NCBI GenBank assembly: GCA_965262395.1 | Contig: CBDHFF010000001.1 | Span: 56,284-120,283, forward strand | DNA: 64,000 nucleotides | Reading direction: 5' to 3' | Source: CBDHFF01 sp965262395 | GTDB taxonomy: Bacteria; Pseudomonadota; Alphaproteobacteria; Rickettsiales; Anaplasmataceae | In this document: one piece after another, positions 1 through 9,535 of the stretch | How the letters are laid out: every line of letters begins with the position of its first letter | Position numbering within the stretch: the first letter of the stretch is position 1 | The notes under the pieces: generated by a model | What the model was told of the DNA's origin: nothing | The model's input: only the letters and a program-made list of their open reading frames with translations | Databases searched by the model: none | Translations under genes and position numbers: made by a program

Positions 1-1546
1 GTATAGCACATTGTGTAGCAGTACTTGAGCCTTTAGGTGTTACTTCAATAAATACTTGGTATAATGTAGCACCATTCAAGTTAGAGAATGTTCCACTTAT
101 ACCAGATCCAAATGCAGTATAAGTACGTGAATCTATTACTTTACCTGAGTTTGTTCTTAATAACACTGATATTGAATGTCCAGCATTTGCAGGAATTTGA
201 ATATTAGTTACTGTGTATGGAATTGTATCTGCAGTAACTGTTCCTATTATTACATCTGGGCATACTAGTTCATTATCAAGAGTAAAGTTTTGTATTTCTT
301 GACACATATTATCTCCGTTACTTCCACAGAATTCTACACGTACTGAATAGTTACTACCTAAATCAAGATTACCCATACTGGCAGTAGGTAAAGTCCATGC
401 AGCATTATCTTGGTAATAACCAGATATATCAACATACTTTACTATAGAATTTAATGAGGCATCTGTAATAGTTATTTTTGTTCCTTTTGAATTACAATCT
501 GTATATGTTGCTGGTATACTACATCCTTGAAAATCTAAAGTAATATCTTTAAGTGCTCCTGTTTCAGGCATTCTAGTAATAGATCCAGCAACAGTATATG
601 TAATATCTCCACATAATGGATTAGCAACTGTTTCTTTCATACTCTGTACAGCATTTCTTGTATCATTTACTGTCACCCATAAATTTTGTACAGATTGTGC
701 TAAATTTACTGGATTATTTATGAACTGAGGTATTGCAGCCATTGTTCCTTTACCACTTAGTATCTCTCTACCACCTAATGATGGTGCTACATTTAATGCA
801 GCATTTATTGCTTCAGGTGTTCCTGTTGCATTACGTAGTTCTCCAACAGCAGTTTCTGTTGCAACTAATACTTTAGAAATAGATTGAGGAATTCCCGGTG
901 TTCCTACAAATGATGGAACAACTCTTTGTTGTGCTCCATGAGGTTCTCCTCCACCACTTCCACCACCTGTGTGACTATGACAACAATCTCTCTCAATATT
1001 TGTAACTCTAATTGTAAGAGCTGTTAAGTTATTATTAATTAATGTAATTGCTGATACATTGTCACATATTCTATTTGCTAAATAAACAGCATATCCATTT
1101 CCTGTAGATGGATCATGTAAAGGAAGACTAGTAACCTGATTACCTTGTTCATCTTTGTATTGTAAACATGCAGGTAATGGTATATTACATGAACAAGGAT
1201 CTTCTTGTTGTCCTGCATTCTCACAACATTCACAAAGTTTATCAATAATATTACTTATTAATATTTGTATATTATTTGCAGTTCCATATCTCTGTACTAA
1301 GCATGCTTGATTAATTGTTGAAATATCTACACCAGGTGATGTAGTAGTAGTATTAAATACTTGAGTAGCTAAATTAAATATCACATTAGATATTGAATCA
1401 CCATTACAAAGATTGAGTCCTTCAATATCAGGCCCTTGCCAAATTATGCAATTTGATGATATTTCACTACATCCATTTGTACTGTTTGAAGTATTTGGTA
1501 TTTTGGGTGATCCTGTTTTACCGTTTGATGTGCGTCCTATGGCCAT
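1..1546 (-). CDS. Cysteine-rich large structural protein, C-terminus cut by window edge
   Basis: The frame opens at an ATG 34 nt downstream of a late-promoter copy and stays open for 515 codons to the left edge, so the C-terminus is missing. The product is rich in Ser, Thr, Asn and Gly with many cysteines (SCNIP, ENAGQ and CCHSH segments). It has a glycine hinge (GGGSGGGEPHG) near residue 195 and β-rich, Ig-like sequence after residue 330. This composition and its place at the end of the head/tail block suggest a virion or tail/fibre protein. I recognise no family. The downstream-most 694- and 195-aa genes share the same cysteine-rich style. Confidence 0.75.
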   Translation of the reverse strand, partial: MAIGRTSNGKTGSPKIPNTSNSTNGCSEISSNCIIWQGPDIEGLNLCNGDSISNVIFNLATQVFNTTTTSPGVDISTINQACLVQRYGTANNIQILISNIIDKLCECCENAGQQEDPCSCNIPLPACLQYKDEQGNQVTSLPLHDPSTGNGYAVYLANRICDNVSAITLINNNLTALTIRVTNIERDCCHSHTGGGSGGGEPHGAQQRVVPSFVGTPGIPQSISKVLVATETAVGELRNATGTPEAINAALNVAPSLGGREILSGKGTMAAIPQFINNPVNLAQSVQNLWVTVNDTRNAVQSMKETVANPLCGDITYTVAGSITRMPETGALKDITLDFQGCSIPATYTDCNSKGTKITITDASLNSIVKYVDISGYYQDNAAWTLPTASMGNLDLGSNYSVRVEFCGSNGDNMCQEIQNFTLDNELVCPDVIIGTVTADTIPYTVTNIQIPANAGHSISVLLRTNSGKVIDSRTYTAFGSGISGTFSNLNGATLYQVFIEVTPKGSSTATQCAI

Positions 1547-1580
1547 AATTATTATTTTTGTAGCTGTAGATTATTACATG

Positions 1581-1601
1581 TATACATTATAATATACAAA
1601 A
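1581..1601 (-). promoter_or_regulatory. Putative late promoter copy 1
   Basis: On the minus strand this reads TTTTGTATATTATA then ATGTATA, the best match to an element found seven times before minus-strand genes. It lies 34 nt before the ATG of the cysteine-rich gene at the left edge. The match is seen directly; promoter function is inferred from position. Confidence 0.65.
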
Positions 1602-1637
1602 GTTTTAATAAACAACCAAGTTGTTTTACTATTAGTA

Positions 1638-3722
1638 TTATGTCTCAGGTGTACAATCAACAGTTAATGGAGTACATACTACCTTTGTTTCTTCAGGTGT
1701 TACTGTTATATCTATTCTCTGTTGATTACAAGCTCCTGTTGTTGTGAAACAATGACATATATCTATTGAGTGATTTGTATTAGTACTAGCAAAATATTCT
1801 TTGTGTACATAAAACCCATCTTCATCTGTCATTCCCACTTCTCTATTATCTATATAAATTGGATAACACTCTAGGGCATTACCATCTGTATCCTTAACAT
1901 ATATTATCACACACTCTGCATCATCTATACATTCCTGATCTCCTGGATCCCAAAATCCTTCTAAACCATTAATAAAATGTTCTTTTGTAAATCCAACTGC
2001 TGGTGCTTCAACACTATATCCCCATCCTTTTAAATCTAGTCTTCCAACATTATTTTTGACATAAGGATTCTCAGTTTCTCCTGATGGTGGTACTGTAGAT
2101 GCATTAAGCCAGCCTGCACCAAAAGATGTTGTAGGTGCTGTAGTTAATATACCTGATCCAACAGGATTATCTCCTGAATCTATTGCTCCAAGAACATGTA
2201 AAGGGAATTGTTCTCTTGCAGGACCCGGTGATCCAGCCAGAGGTCTTGAAACATACATATAATAACTAGCTTTATAATCAACTCCTTTTGCTAAGTGTTT
2301 GTTGTGTTCTATAGTAAATTTGTTATAATCTGCAACCCAACAAGGTGTTGGTAATCCTTGACCTGTTCCAGAAGCTGATCCTGCAGAACTTTGTGTTGCA
2401 AGATCCCATGTTGGTGTTGCTCCTGAAGAACTATGATATGGTTGATGAGGACCACCGGTAGTAGTTGATTCATCAGCAAAACATACAGTTAACACTTCTT
2501 TACTTGTTACCATTGGAGCTAAACCAGTTGAAACAGCATTATTCCCTGATGGTGTCATACCAGTACTATATGTAGAAACAACATTAACTCCAGCAGTTAA
2601 ACCTCCATAAAATTCAATTGGTGCTCCTGGAGCAACATTCTGAAAATAATCTAATACACCCCAAAATACTTCAGTTGTTGTTACTGGAGTATGAGCATCA
2701 TCAACACCACCTGCATCTCCAAAATCAGGAGAACCACCTCCACAAGTACCTGCATTATTTAATGCACCTGTATATGGGGATATAGCCCAGTCTAACCATC
2801 TCTCACCTCTAATAATTGAATGATATGACTTACCTACAAATGCTCCTAATGCTCTTAATCCTCCTATCCAAGTCTCTACAGTTTCCCATGCTTGTACAAC
2901 AGCTGTTCCTCCCATAGAAGTACCATCATAGAAGAAGTACATATCTAAATCTGGGGTTGAAGCTTCTCCACAAAATGTACAATCTGTACTAATTCCATAT
3001 GTACACCATGGTGCTTTAGTTCCAAAATCTGCTAATGTTCTAGTTACAGTAGGTGTATACTGATTTGGATTCCATCCTGAAATAGAAGTAGATTCTATTT
3101 GAAGTAGTTCTGAACCATCTCCATTTACATCAATAATTATTGTTAATACTTCACCTATATCAGCTCCATTTTTAGGATCTACTGCATTGGTATTTCCATA
3201 TACTCTTATACTCATATCTAATGTTGCAGCAGGAATTACACCATAACCTACAGTAAAATATGTTGATGTTTGATTAGCTGATATTGTTCCATCATATTTT
3301 GCTAATATATAAATTTTTGTTGTATCTCTTATTAATTTAACATCTGCATCAATAACAGCTGATGCCATATTTAAAGTCATTGCAGATGTTGTGGTAATTA
3401 CTGTAGAGTTAAGAGGATCACAAGGCCTACATACTTTTTGAACCCAGTCTGGAATAGTGACATTTTCAAATAGCCACTTATAACTTTCATATCCTGTTTT
3501 TGTAGAATCTATATATGACTTATCAACATAGACTGGTAATTTATTATCATTCCAATCACATAATTCTTTTCTTGAAGTTATTTTTTCTAACTTATCTAAA
3601 GGACAGCATGGAGATAGACCATATCTGGATGATCTCATATCTCTAAATCTTAAATCTGCAAATTCTTGTTCTATATTTATTTGCTTCTCTATTTCTTGGT
3701 TTGTCTTCTTTTTGCAACTCAT
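1638..3722 (-). CDS. Large structural protein with C-terminal Ig/carboxypeptidase-regulatory-like domain
   Basis: This 694-aa protein is Thr/Ser/Gly-rich and has no signal peptide. The N-terminal 30 residues are charged and helical, followed by CxxC-type pairs (PCCPL, CRPC). A long β-rich body carries several cysteines. The last ~80 residues (VKDTDGNALECYPIYIDN, then MTDEDGFYVH) resemble the carboxypeptidase-regulatory-like β-sandwich used in surface and fibre proteins. It is cotranscribed with the 195-aa gene upstream (18-nt gap). A tail, baseplate or fibre role is inferred from size, composition and place in the late block; the family is not recognised. Confidence 0.7.
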   Translation of the reverse strand: MSCKKKTNQEIEKQINIEQEFADLRFRDMRSSRYGLSPCCPLDKLEKITSRKELCDWNDNKLPVYVDKSYIDSTKTGYESYKWLFENVTIPDWVQKVCRPCDPLNSTVITTTSAMTLNMASAVIDADVKLIRDTTKIYILAKYDGTISANQTSTYFTVGYGVIPAATLDMSIRVYGNTNAVDPKNGADIGEVLTIIIDVNGDGSELLQIESTSISGWNPNQYTPTVTRTLADFGTKAPWCTYGISTDCTFCGEASTPDLDMYFFYDGTSMGGTAVVQAWETVETWIGGLRALGAFVGKSYHSIIRGERWLDWAISPYTGALNNAGTCGGGSPDFGDAGGVDDAHTPVTTTEVFWGVLDYFQNVAPGAPIEFYGGLTAGVNVVSTYSTGMTPSGNNAVSTGLAPMVTSKEVLTVCFADESTTTGGPHQPYHSSSGATPTWDLATQSSAGSASGTGQGLPTPCWVADYNKFTIEHNKHLAKGVDYKASYYMYVSRPLAGSPGPAREQFPLHVLGAIDSGDNPVGSGILTTAPTTSFGAGWLNASTVPPSGETENPYVKNNVGRLDLKGWGYSVEAPAVGFTKEHFINGLEGFWDPGDQECIDDAECVIIYVKDTDGNALECYPIYIDNREVGMTDEDGFYVHKEYFASTNTNHSIDICHCFTTTGACNQQRIDITVTPEETKVVCTPLTVDCTPET

Positions 3723-3740
3723 ATTTTATTTATTTAAATA

Positions 3741-4328
3741 TTAGCAACATACTGAGCAAGTAATCTTTTTCAGTTTTGCTCTTGCAAAATTATAAAGTTC
3801 CATTCCTTCATTTGGACTTTGACAATACTCAACTTTAGCTTTAGCAGCATCAATTAATGTTCTGATGTATTTCATTTCAGCCATTAAGTTTTTAAATGTA
3901 GATGTAGGTTCACATGGAGTTACATCTAATTCACATAATTTTTTATAATATGTAGTAAGTATCTCTGTAGTTCTTAGATGGTTATACTCTACATAAGCTT
4001 TATCATTTGGAGAAACACTATATTTAATAACATAAACACCATCATTTATTGACGTTCTTGCAGATGAACAACTTGTTGTTTGTAAACCTAATGCACAATT
4101 ACTTATGTCTAATCTACCAAAACCCTCCCATGCACCTGCTGAGTTTTTTAAGACTGTTGTTTCAATTATTTTTGGTGAATTCCAACCTGGAGGTGTGATT
4201 GATATTTCAGGACAACTAACTCCTAGATTAGAGTTATATTGACTTGTATCAATAATAGATAATAGTTCACAATTCGCACTACAATCACCACCTGGGATGT
4301 CTAGACTCAATATATGTTTGACTGCCAT
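3741..4328 (-). CDS. Small cysteine-rich structural protein
   Basis: This is a 195-aa protein with about eleven cysteines, including a C-terminal CSVCC. It opens the transcription unit that follows late-promoter copy 2 and precedes the 694-aa gene, so the two probably act together. The C-terminal third is helical (residues 120-190); the front is β-rich. No family is recognised. The cysteine pattern suggests disulfides or metal binding in the virion, but that is inference. Confidence 0.65.
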   Translation of the reverse strand: MAVKHILSLDIPGGDCSANCELLSIIDTSQYNSNLGVSCPEISITPPGWNSPKIIETTVLKNSAGAWEGFGRLDISNCALGLQTTSCSSARTSINDGVYVIKYSVSPNDKAYVEYNHLRTTEILTTYYKKLCELDVTPCEPTSTFKNLMAEMKYIRTLIDAAKAKVEYCQSPNEGMELYNFARAKLKKITCSVCC

Positions 4329-4360
4329 AGAAATATTATTTTAGAAAGTATACACTCGTT

Positions 4361-4378
4361 ACATTATAATATACAAAA
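4361..4378 (-). promoter_or_regulatory. Putative late promoter copy 2
   Basis: Minus strand TTTTGTATATTATAATGT lies 32 nt before the ATG of the 195-aa gene and about 20 nt past the terminator of the preceding unit. The terminator-promoter order is what one expects at a boundary between two late transcription units. Confidence 0.65.
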
Positions 4379-4398
4379 TATTCTAGATAAAAGAAAAT

Positions 4399-4430
4399 AA
4401 AAAGGGAGCAGATTTTTCTGCCCCCCTTTT
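4399..4430 (-). terminator. Intrinsic terminator of the 462-aa structural gene
   Basis: On the minus strand an AAAAGGGGGGCAGA arm pairs with TCTGCTCCCTTTTT across a 4-nt loop, followed by T-rich sequence. It begins 25 nt after the stop codon of the 462-aa gene. Confidence 0.75.
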
Positions 4431-4455
4431 AAAGTTGTATATAGTGTGTTAACTA

Positions 4456-5844
4456 TTAGTAGTCTCCACCTTTTGCTTCAAGATCAGCAACAGTTGCTAC
4501 AACACTTGCACCGTCAAATTTCATAACTCCTGCATCAATTGCTATTGCTAACCAATCTGCATCAAGAGTTGCTAAAGCACCTGTACATTTAACATACACT
4601 TTGTAGTGATATTGATCATTATCAAATACACCAGTAGGATTGTTAAATCTTGGTACACTATGTAATAAGTGATATACTCTGTAGAATCCATTACATGTTG
4701 AAGTAGTAGAGTCTCTTCCCATTTCAGTTACAATACCTGACATTTGCTCTTGCTCTCTCATTCTACTAGAATCTCTGTTACCTTGATTGTAAGGAGATTG
4801 CATGTAGCTTTCAGTTAAAAGCATATCATTAATTGCTGTATCAGAAGATGTTCTACGTTGTTTAAATGCAGAAGATTCTGAAGGAGTAACATATCCTTGA
4901 CAAGCAACACATGGTTGTCCAGTTTCATCTTGTAAATCAGCTATTACCTTAAGACCACCCATTAAATAGAAGTCTCTTGTATCAAATGAACAAGAAGTAA
5001 ATTGAGTTTGTAGTTCACAACTAGTGTTTAATGAAATAACTACTTTATACTTATTAAGACTATAAGCACCAGCAGTAGAAGTAGCAGCAGCATCATTACT
5101 AACTCCTTCAGCACCAGCACCATAAATTACAGTTAATTGTGCAGTAGTAGCAGCAGCAAATACAGTTGGAGCACCAATAGTATTCATTTGCAATTCAGCA
5201 GTTCCTAATTTACTCATGATTGGATCATTGTTAAATTGATCTACCCAGTTAAGAGCTACAATAGAAGGAGCAATACCAGAGTGAGTTGAATCTTGTGTTA
5301 CACAACACATGTCAACACCATTAGTTGGTTCTGTAGCAGCGGCAGTTGCAGCTGAAGATCCAAACATTGGTAATGAGCCAGATAAAGATTGATAAGCATT
5401 ATGATTTAAAAGTCTTAATGCAGCAGTACCTTTAACATCTACTCTCAAGATAGGATCTGTTCCACATGGGAAACAAGACATACCAGCAGCAGTAGGTGCA
5501 ATTAATACTTCATAAACTGAAGCAGTTTCGTTTGTACAATCTGAAATCCACATATCTGAGATATATTTCTTAAGAATCATTTTAGATTTGTGAGACTCTG
5601 AGTAACCTCCATGTCCTGGATTGTTACCAATAGTATCAACAGTCTGAAATGATGATTGTGCTAAATAGAAGCCACCTGCAGTACCAGCAACTCCTGCAGC
5701 ATTCATAATTTTGTAAGAAGCATCTGCAAATGCAAATTCTCCTAGAGTACCACCCCCACCTAAGTCAGCAGTAGTCTCTGTTGTTGTTTGATTTTGCGTC
5801 TTAGCATAAAATGCTTTGCTAAACGCATGATTAAAATAAGCCAT
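4456..5844 (-). CDS. Abundant structural protein candidate (tail tube/sheath or head-associated)
   Basis: This 462-aa protein is rich in Ala, Gly and Thr, with no signal peptide or membrane segment. It is a self-contained unit: late-promoter copy 3 and a 5′ stem-loop in front, an intrinsic terminator behind. That layout suits a major virion component. Six or more cysteines occur in pairs (SCFPCG, MCCV, CVACQG). It lies downstream of the connector-type genes, where tail-tube or sheath genes usually sit. I do not recognise the family; virion mass spectrometry would settle its role. Confidence 0.7.
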   Translation of the reverse strand: MAYFNHAFSKAFYAKTQNQTTTETTADLGGGGTLGEFAFADASYKIMNAAGVAGTAGGFYLAQSSFQTVDTIGNNPGHGGYSESHKSKMILKKYISDMWISDCTNETASVYEVLIAPTAAGMSCFPCGTDPILRVDVKGTAALRLLNHNAYQSLSGSLPMFGSSAATAAATEPTNGVDMCCVTQDSTHSGIAPSIVALNWVDQFNNDPIMSKLGTAELQMNTIGAPTVFAAATTAQLTVIYGAGAEGVSNDAAATSTAGAYSLNKYKVVISLNTSCELQTQFTSCSFDTRDFYLMGGLKVIADLQDETGQPCVACQGYVTPSESSAFKQRRTSSDTAINDMLLTESYMQSPYNQGNRDSSRMREQEQMSGIVTEMGRDSTTSTCNGFYRVYHLLHSVPRFNNPTGVFDNDQYHYKVYVKCTGALATLDADWLAIAIDAGVMKFDGASVVATVADLEAKGGDY

Positions 5845-5860
5845 TTTGTTTTTGTTTTGT

Positions 5861-5878
5861 GTTGAGTCTTATCTCAAC
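5861..5878 (-). other. 5′ UTR stem-loop before the 462-aa structural gene
   Basis: GTTGAG and CTCAAC form a 6-bp hairpin with a 6-nt loop, lying between promoter copy 3 and the ATG. Near-5′-end hairpins of this kind stabilise mRNA in other bacteria, which fits a highly expressed structural gene. That role is inferred. Confidence 0.45.
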
Positions 5879-5897
5879 TGATTAATATTAATATTGA

Positions 5898-5915
5898 TAT
5901 ACATATAATATACAA
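5898..5915 (-). promoter_or_regulatory. Putative late promoter copy 3
   Basis: Minus strand TTGTATATTATATGTATA lies 53 nt before the start codon of the 462-aa gene; the 5′ stem-loop falls in between. Confidence 0.6.
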
Positions 5916-5939
5916 CTTTTTCTCTAGATAAGCAATATA

Positions 5940-6686
5940 TTAATTATTTTTTTCTGCTGAACCACTACCTCTAATGTATTGATTCACATCATTTATATCT
6001 CCTGCTATAATAGAACACGCTTCATCAATTAATATTTCTACAATATCATCTTTGAATTCACATATAACATCTGTAGGAGATGTAACTAATGTATAAGGAT
6101 CTACACAACCTTCTATCTGTATTTCTCTTGGTCTTCTATAATATATTAATAAGGGATTAATAATATCAAAATCTCTTTTATATATCCTTACATTATTATC
6201 CTGTATTGTACAATATGTTTCTCCCCATTCAAAATCAGGTCTCTTTAAGGGATCTCTCATAATTATATCTAAGTTAGCTACTTCAGATAGATAAACTGTC
6301 ATTGATCTTCCCACTGTTGGTGGACCACCTCCACTATTATCAGGAGGGTATACTGCAGGACAACATTCAGTAGATGCTTCAGCAGAAACTCTTTTATATT
6401 CTAGATAATTATCAGGAAAATTAGTTGACTCAACAAAATCTGTCTGTTGAGTGGTGGTAAGTCCCTGAGTTACTAAAAGAGGTTGCATGTCATCAATACG
6501 TCTCTTTGACATTTCATCTCCTTCTTTATACATATTATTTCCATGTAACTGTCTTCTACACCATTCAATTTGTGCTTTATTAAAAGACTCAACAATTTGC
6601 CAGCATTCTATATTATCAAAATCATTACTGGCTAGTTTATTTAATCTTTGTCTAAATTTTATTTGTAGTGTAGTATTGTTAATCAT
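5940..6686 (-). CDS. Putative head-tail connector/adaptor protein
   Basis: This 248-aa protein has a helical N-terminus (residues 5-50: LQIKFRQRLNKLASND) and a β-rich middle with cysteines. A C-terminal helix carries DDIVEILIDEACSII. The all-helical ends around a β insertion resemble head-completion or adaptor proteins that sit under the portal. It abuts the 355-aa gene (2-nt gap) and lies two genes downstream of the capsid gene, the expected neighbourhood. Function is inferred from position and shape, not from a recognised motif. Confidence 0.6.
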   Translation of the reverse strand: MINNTTLQIKFRQRLNKLASNDFDNIECWQIVESFNKAQIEWCRRQLHGNNMYKEGDEMSKRRIDDMQPLLVTQGLTTTQQTDFVESTNFPDNYLEYKRVSAEASTECCPAVYPPDNSGGGPPTVGRSMTVYLSEVANLDIIMRDPLKRPDFEWGETYCTIQDNNVRIYKRDFDIINPLLIYYRRPREIQIEGCVDPYTLVTSPTDVICEFKDDIVEILIDEACSIIAGDINDVNQYIRGSGSAEKNN

Positions 6687-6688
6687 GG

Positions 6689-7756
6689 TTACATATTCCA
6701 GTAATATTCAACTTGACTTAATAAACTATTTAAGTGTTCTTCATTTAATGGATTCTTAAGCCATTCTATACAATGATCTTGAGTTTTACCCATTTTAACA
6801 GAACCAAAATAAATCCATCCATCTGCTTTATGTGTTATTAAACTATAACCACTAGCATCTTTTATAATTGCTTTAAGTTTTAAATCTTCCATACTTAATC
6901 TTGATGCATCTAAGAATGTTTGTGCAGATCTTCTTTGACTAGTATCATGACCATCACCATGAATAAATTTATCCATAGATTCATAAATTATATCATTAGC
7001 AGTTGATTTATTATATTGTGTACTATTTGCATCTACAATTTTAGCAACATAATATAATTTAGTATTCTCTGAATCATACATTCCTGTTAATGCAGCTAAT
7101 GCTCTATTTCTTAATTTAGATAATTCTGTTCTTGTACTTACAGTGTCTTCTAATTTATCAAGATAAAATTTACATCCTGGTTTACTTTTTGCATCTCTTA
7201 AGTTTTTAGCTACAATTGAAAATCCACCAGCTTCAATAGCATATATCTTAATAAGATCATATGGATCAGCAGTTGGGTCTAAGTATACTGGATCATTTCC
7301 AATTCTCATACTTATTTTACCCCAAAAATCAAAATTGTCATGTCTAAGTAACTTTACCTTATTCCAAAACTCTGGATCATCTGGATCTAGAATATTTGCT
7401 GCTAAATCTTTCTCAAGAATTGTAACAGCTTTTCTAATTTCTTTTATTTTTGCATCTCTCTTTGTAGGAGATAACTTTTTTATTTCAGGTGCAAATTCAT
7501 TAAGTCCTGTTATATATCTTTTGATACCATTTACTTCTAGACAAGATAATTCTTCTTCATACATCACCCCTTCAAAGAGTGACATACCATAATTTTCTAA
7601 TCCCATATTTTCTATATCTCCATCAAAATATGTACGTATTGCAATTGCCTGATCTTTACCTTCTTGATATTTTTCAATCATGGTAATCTCTTTTATTGGT
7701 TCAACTGTTGTAGTTGAATCAATAAATGTTTCTTGTGTGTTTTTCTTTTTTGCCAT
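6689..7756 (-). CDS. Unassigned head-region structural protein
   Basis: This 355-aa protein is mostly helical and mildly acidic at the N-terminus, starting MAKKKNTQ after an A-rich leader. It sits between the capsid gene and the connector candidate and is probably translated with the latter. No known motif is visible. Likely a virion or assembly protein, on context alone. Confidence 0.65.
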   Translation of the reverse strand: MAKKKNTQETFIDSTTTVEPIKEITMIEKYQEGKDQAIAIRTYFDGDIENMGLENYGMSLFEGVMYEEELSCLEVNGIKRYITGLNEFAPEIKKLSPTKRDAKIKEIRKAVTILEKDLAANILDPDDPEFWNKVKLLRHDNFDFWGKISMRIGNDPVYLDPTADPYDLIKIYAIEAGGFSIVAKNLRDAKSKPGCKFYLDKLEDTVSTRTELSKLRNRALAALTGMYDSENTKLYYVAKIVDANSTQYNKSTANDIIYESMDKFIHGDGHDTSQRRSAQTFLDASRLSMEDLKLKAIIKDASGYSLITHKADGWIYFGSVKMGKTQDHCIEWLKNPLNEEHLNSLLSQVEYYWNM

Positions 7757-7799
7757 CTTTAATTTGGTTTTAATTGGTTTTTAAAATGTTTTTATGATA

Positions 7800-7828
7800 T
7801 AAAGGGGAGGAATAACCCTCCCCTTTTA
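7800..7828 (-). terminator. Intrinsic terminator after the capsid gene
   Basis: A near-perfect AAAGGGGAGG / CCTCCCCTTT stem with a 6-nt loop and a flanking T run starts 12 nt after the capsid stop codon. Read-through must feed the two genes downstream, because no promoter motif lies between them and the capsid gene. Confidence 0.8.
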
Positions 7829-7840
7829 TCATGGTCAATA

Positions 7841-9475
7841 TTAGAATGATCCTCCTGTTACTGGATTTTTCATTACTATTTTTAATACCTTAGTTGGATC
7901 TTTCACCCAAATAGAAGGCATTGTCTGTGTCATCATTACACGGTATCCGTTAAAGTTACCTGATGATGCAAACCCTTGTGTTCTTCCCATATAGTCCATA
8001 GTACCATTTTGGTAGAACCATTTCAATTGATTATCCCAAGAAAGTTTCAACAAGTGAATGTTGTCATTTCCTGACTCAGTGATGTCAAAGATAATAAAGC
8101 TATAAGAGCTTAATGGTCTTCCATCAATAAGTGGATTTTCAATATCATTAGTATGTAAGTTGTCAAATGCTGGATTTAATACAAATCTAACATTAGCTAA
8201 GAAAGGAATAACGTAAGATGTGAATGCATATCCAAATCCTAAGTCCATACCTGATCCTGATACAATACCATTTGAATCAGCATTGATTACGTAGTTATTA
8301 CCTAATCCAGCTGCTTCTTTAGCAATTGCGTCATTAACAAGTTTCATTCCACCAATTCCAGTTTGTACAATTAATGTACGTTGTGGATCTGGTCCTTCTA
8401 ATTCAACTTTACCTTGATAGAAATTATAAAGTTCAGTTTTGAACATATCTAAACTGAAAGAAGATTTGTTATAGATTCTCTTATAAGAGTTATCTAATTG
8501 CTTCCAAAGACCAACTGACATTCTGATGTCATCTGGACCGTCTTGTCTAACTCTACCACCATGACCCCACATTAAGTAAGTCTCAATGTCACTTGCAATT
8601 TTATTCAAGTGTGCAGCTTCTAAGTTAGTTAAGAAAGTTCTTGATAAGTTTCCATTATCAAATGCTCTACGTACATAATCAGCACCCATAATTTCAACCA
8701 TACTCTCTAATGAAGAAACTGAAGGATCAACATCTTGATCAAATGTTCTCCAAATCTCTGTTACAGGAATTGAACCGTCAGCATTCATTCCTCCTTTAAG
8801 CATTAAGTCTGCTCTTGAAGAAATTGAATAATGAACGTGTGCTTCTGCTCCTCCTACAAAGTTGTAGAATTCACGGAAACCTGTTCCTGTTGTAAGATCT
8901 GAGAATCTTTCACCATACTCACCACGTGCAGAACCTTTTCTAAAGAATTTAGTTCCTGACACTAGGTACTTGTCTGCTAGACCTGCTGTATTGTTACTGT
9001 TAACAAGTTGTACGGTATAAACATATCCGTCACCTGATGGTAAAATATCATCAGCTGTAACGTAAAGTTCTAAACCATTATACTTGTCATAAGTAATAAT
9101 ATCACCGTGTCCAAATGCTCTTGCACTTAACAAGATTTTAAAGGTCTGACCATCTATACCTCTGATAGTTCCTGCTGTGTCTGTTACACTATCAATTTTC
9201 CCTAATGAATAAGGAAGGTCTTGTGCTACTGGAGTTTGCCATTTATACTCACCTCTAGCGTTGTCTACCATAATTGTGTTATTACCTCCAAATGAAGCTA
9301 ACTGATACAAAGGCATTTCTACCTTTTGTGTCATAGCCCATAAGTCTACTGGTCCCATATCCATAGGTTCAGCAGATCCTAACAATTCAGTTAGGTGGTA
9401 AGAATCAACATGAGAACTAGCTTTGTAGTTTGTATCTCTTAGGAAAATCCCATTATTTAATACTGGAGTTGCCAT
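7841..9475 (-). CDS. Major capsid protein (probable)
   Basis: This 544-aa soluble protein is the best capsid candidate. It follows TerL, portal, acidic scaffold-like and decoration-like genes in the canonical order. It has the size and mixed α/β composition of HK97-fold subunits, and it ends at a strong terminator. Its codons look more selective than its neighbours' (more CGT Arg and C-ending codons), as expected for a very abundant protein. The start is preceded by an A/C-rich leader with AACAAT repeats. I saw no diagnostic motif; the assignment rests on gene order and expression signals. Confidence 0.7.
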   Translation of the reverse strand: MATPVLNNGIFLRDTNYKASSHVDSYHLTELLGSAEPMDMGPVDLWAMTQKVEMPLYQLASFGGNNTIMVDNARGEYKWQTPVAQDLPYSLGKIDSVTDTAGTIRGIDGQTFKILLSARAFGHGDIITYDKYNGLELYVTADDILPSGDGYVYTVQLVNSNNTAGLADKYLVSGTKFFRKGSARGEYGERFSDLTTGTGFREFYNFVGGAEAHVHYSISSRADLMLKGGMNADGSIPVTEIWRTFDQDVDPSVSSLESMVEIMGADYVRRAFDNGNLSRTFLTNLEAAHLNKIASDIETYLMWGHGGRVRQDGPDDIRMSVGLWKQLDNSYKRIYNKSSFSLDMFKTELYNFYQGKVELEGPDPQRTLIVQTGIGGMKLVNDAIAKEAAGLGNNYVINADSNGIVSGSGMDLGFGYAFTSYVIPFLANVRFVLNPAFDNLHTNDIENPLIDGRPLSSYSFIIFDITESGNDNIHLLKLSWDNQLKWFYQNGTMDYMGRTQGFASSGNFNGYRVMMTQTMPSIWVKDPTKVLKIVMKNPVTGGSF

Positions 9476-9496
9476 AATTTTTGATTGTTTTTAGTT

Positions 9497-9530
9497 ATTA
9501 ATTATTGTTATTGTTATTGTTGTTTTTTTT
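9497..9530 (-). promoter_or_regulatory. A-rich AACAAT-repeat leader of the capsid gene
   Basis: On the minus strand the leader begins with an A run and then repeats AACAAT three to four times before the capsid ATG. There is no Shine-Dalgarno site. In Bacteroidetes, A-rich leaders substitute for it; this one looks like a translation enhancer. Confidence 0.4.
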
Positions 9531-9535
9531 TATTC

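Noticed and set aside
6487..6759. Plus-strand frames opposite structural genes (also near 7335, 9639, 10104, 11051, 14368, 15690, 18179, 18483, 19807, 20778)
   Set aside because: All are antisense to strong coding genes, have no promoter or spacing logic, and encode Ser/Phe-rich sequence typical of reverse-strand shadows of AT-rich coding DNA.
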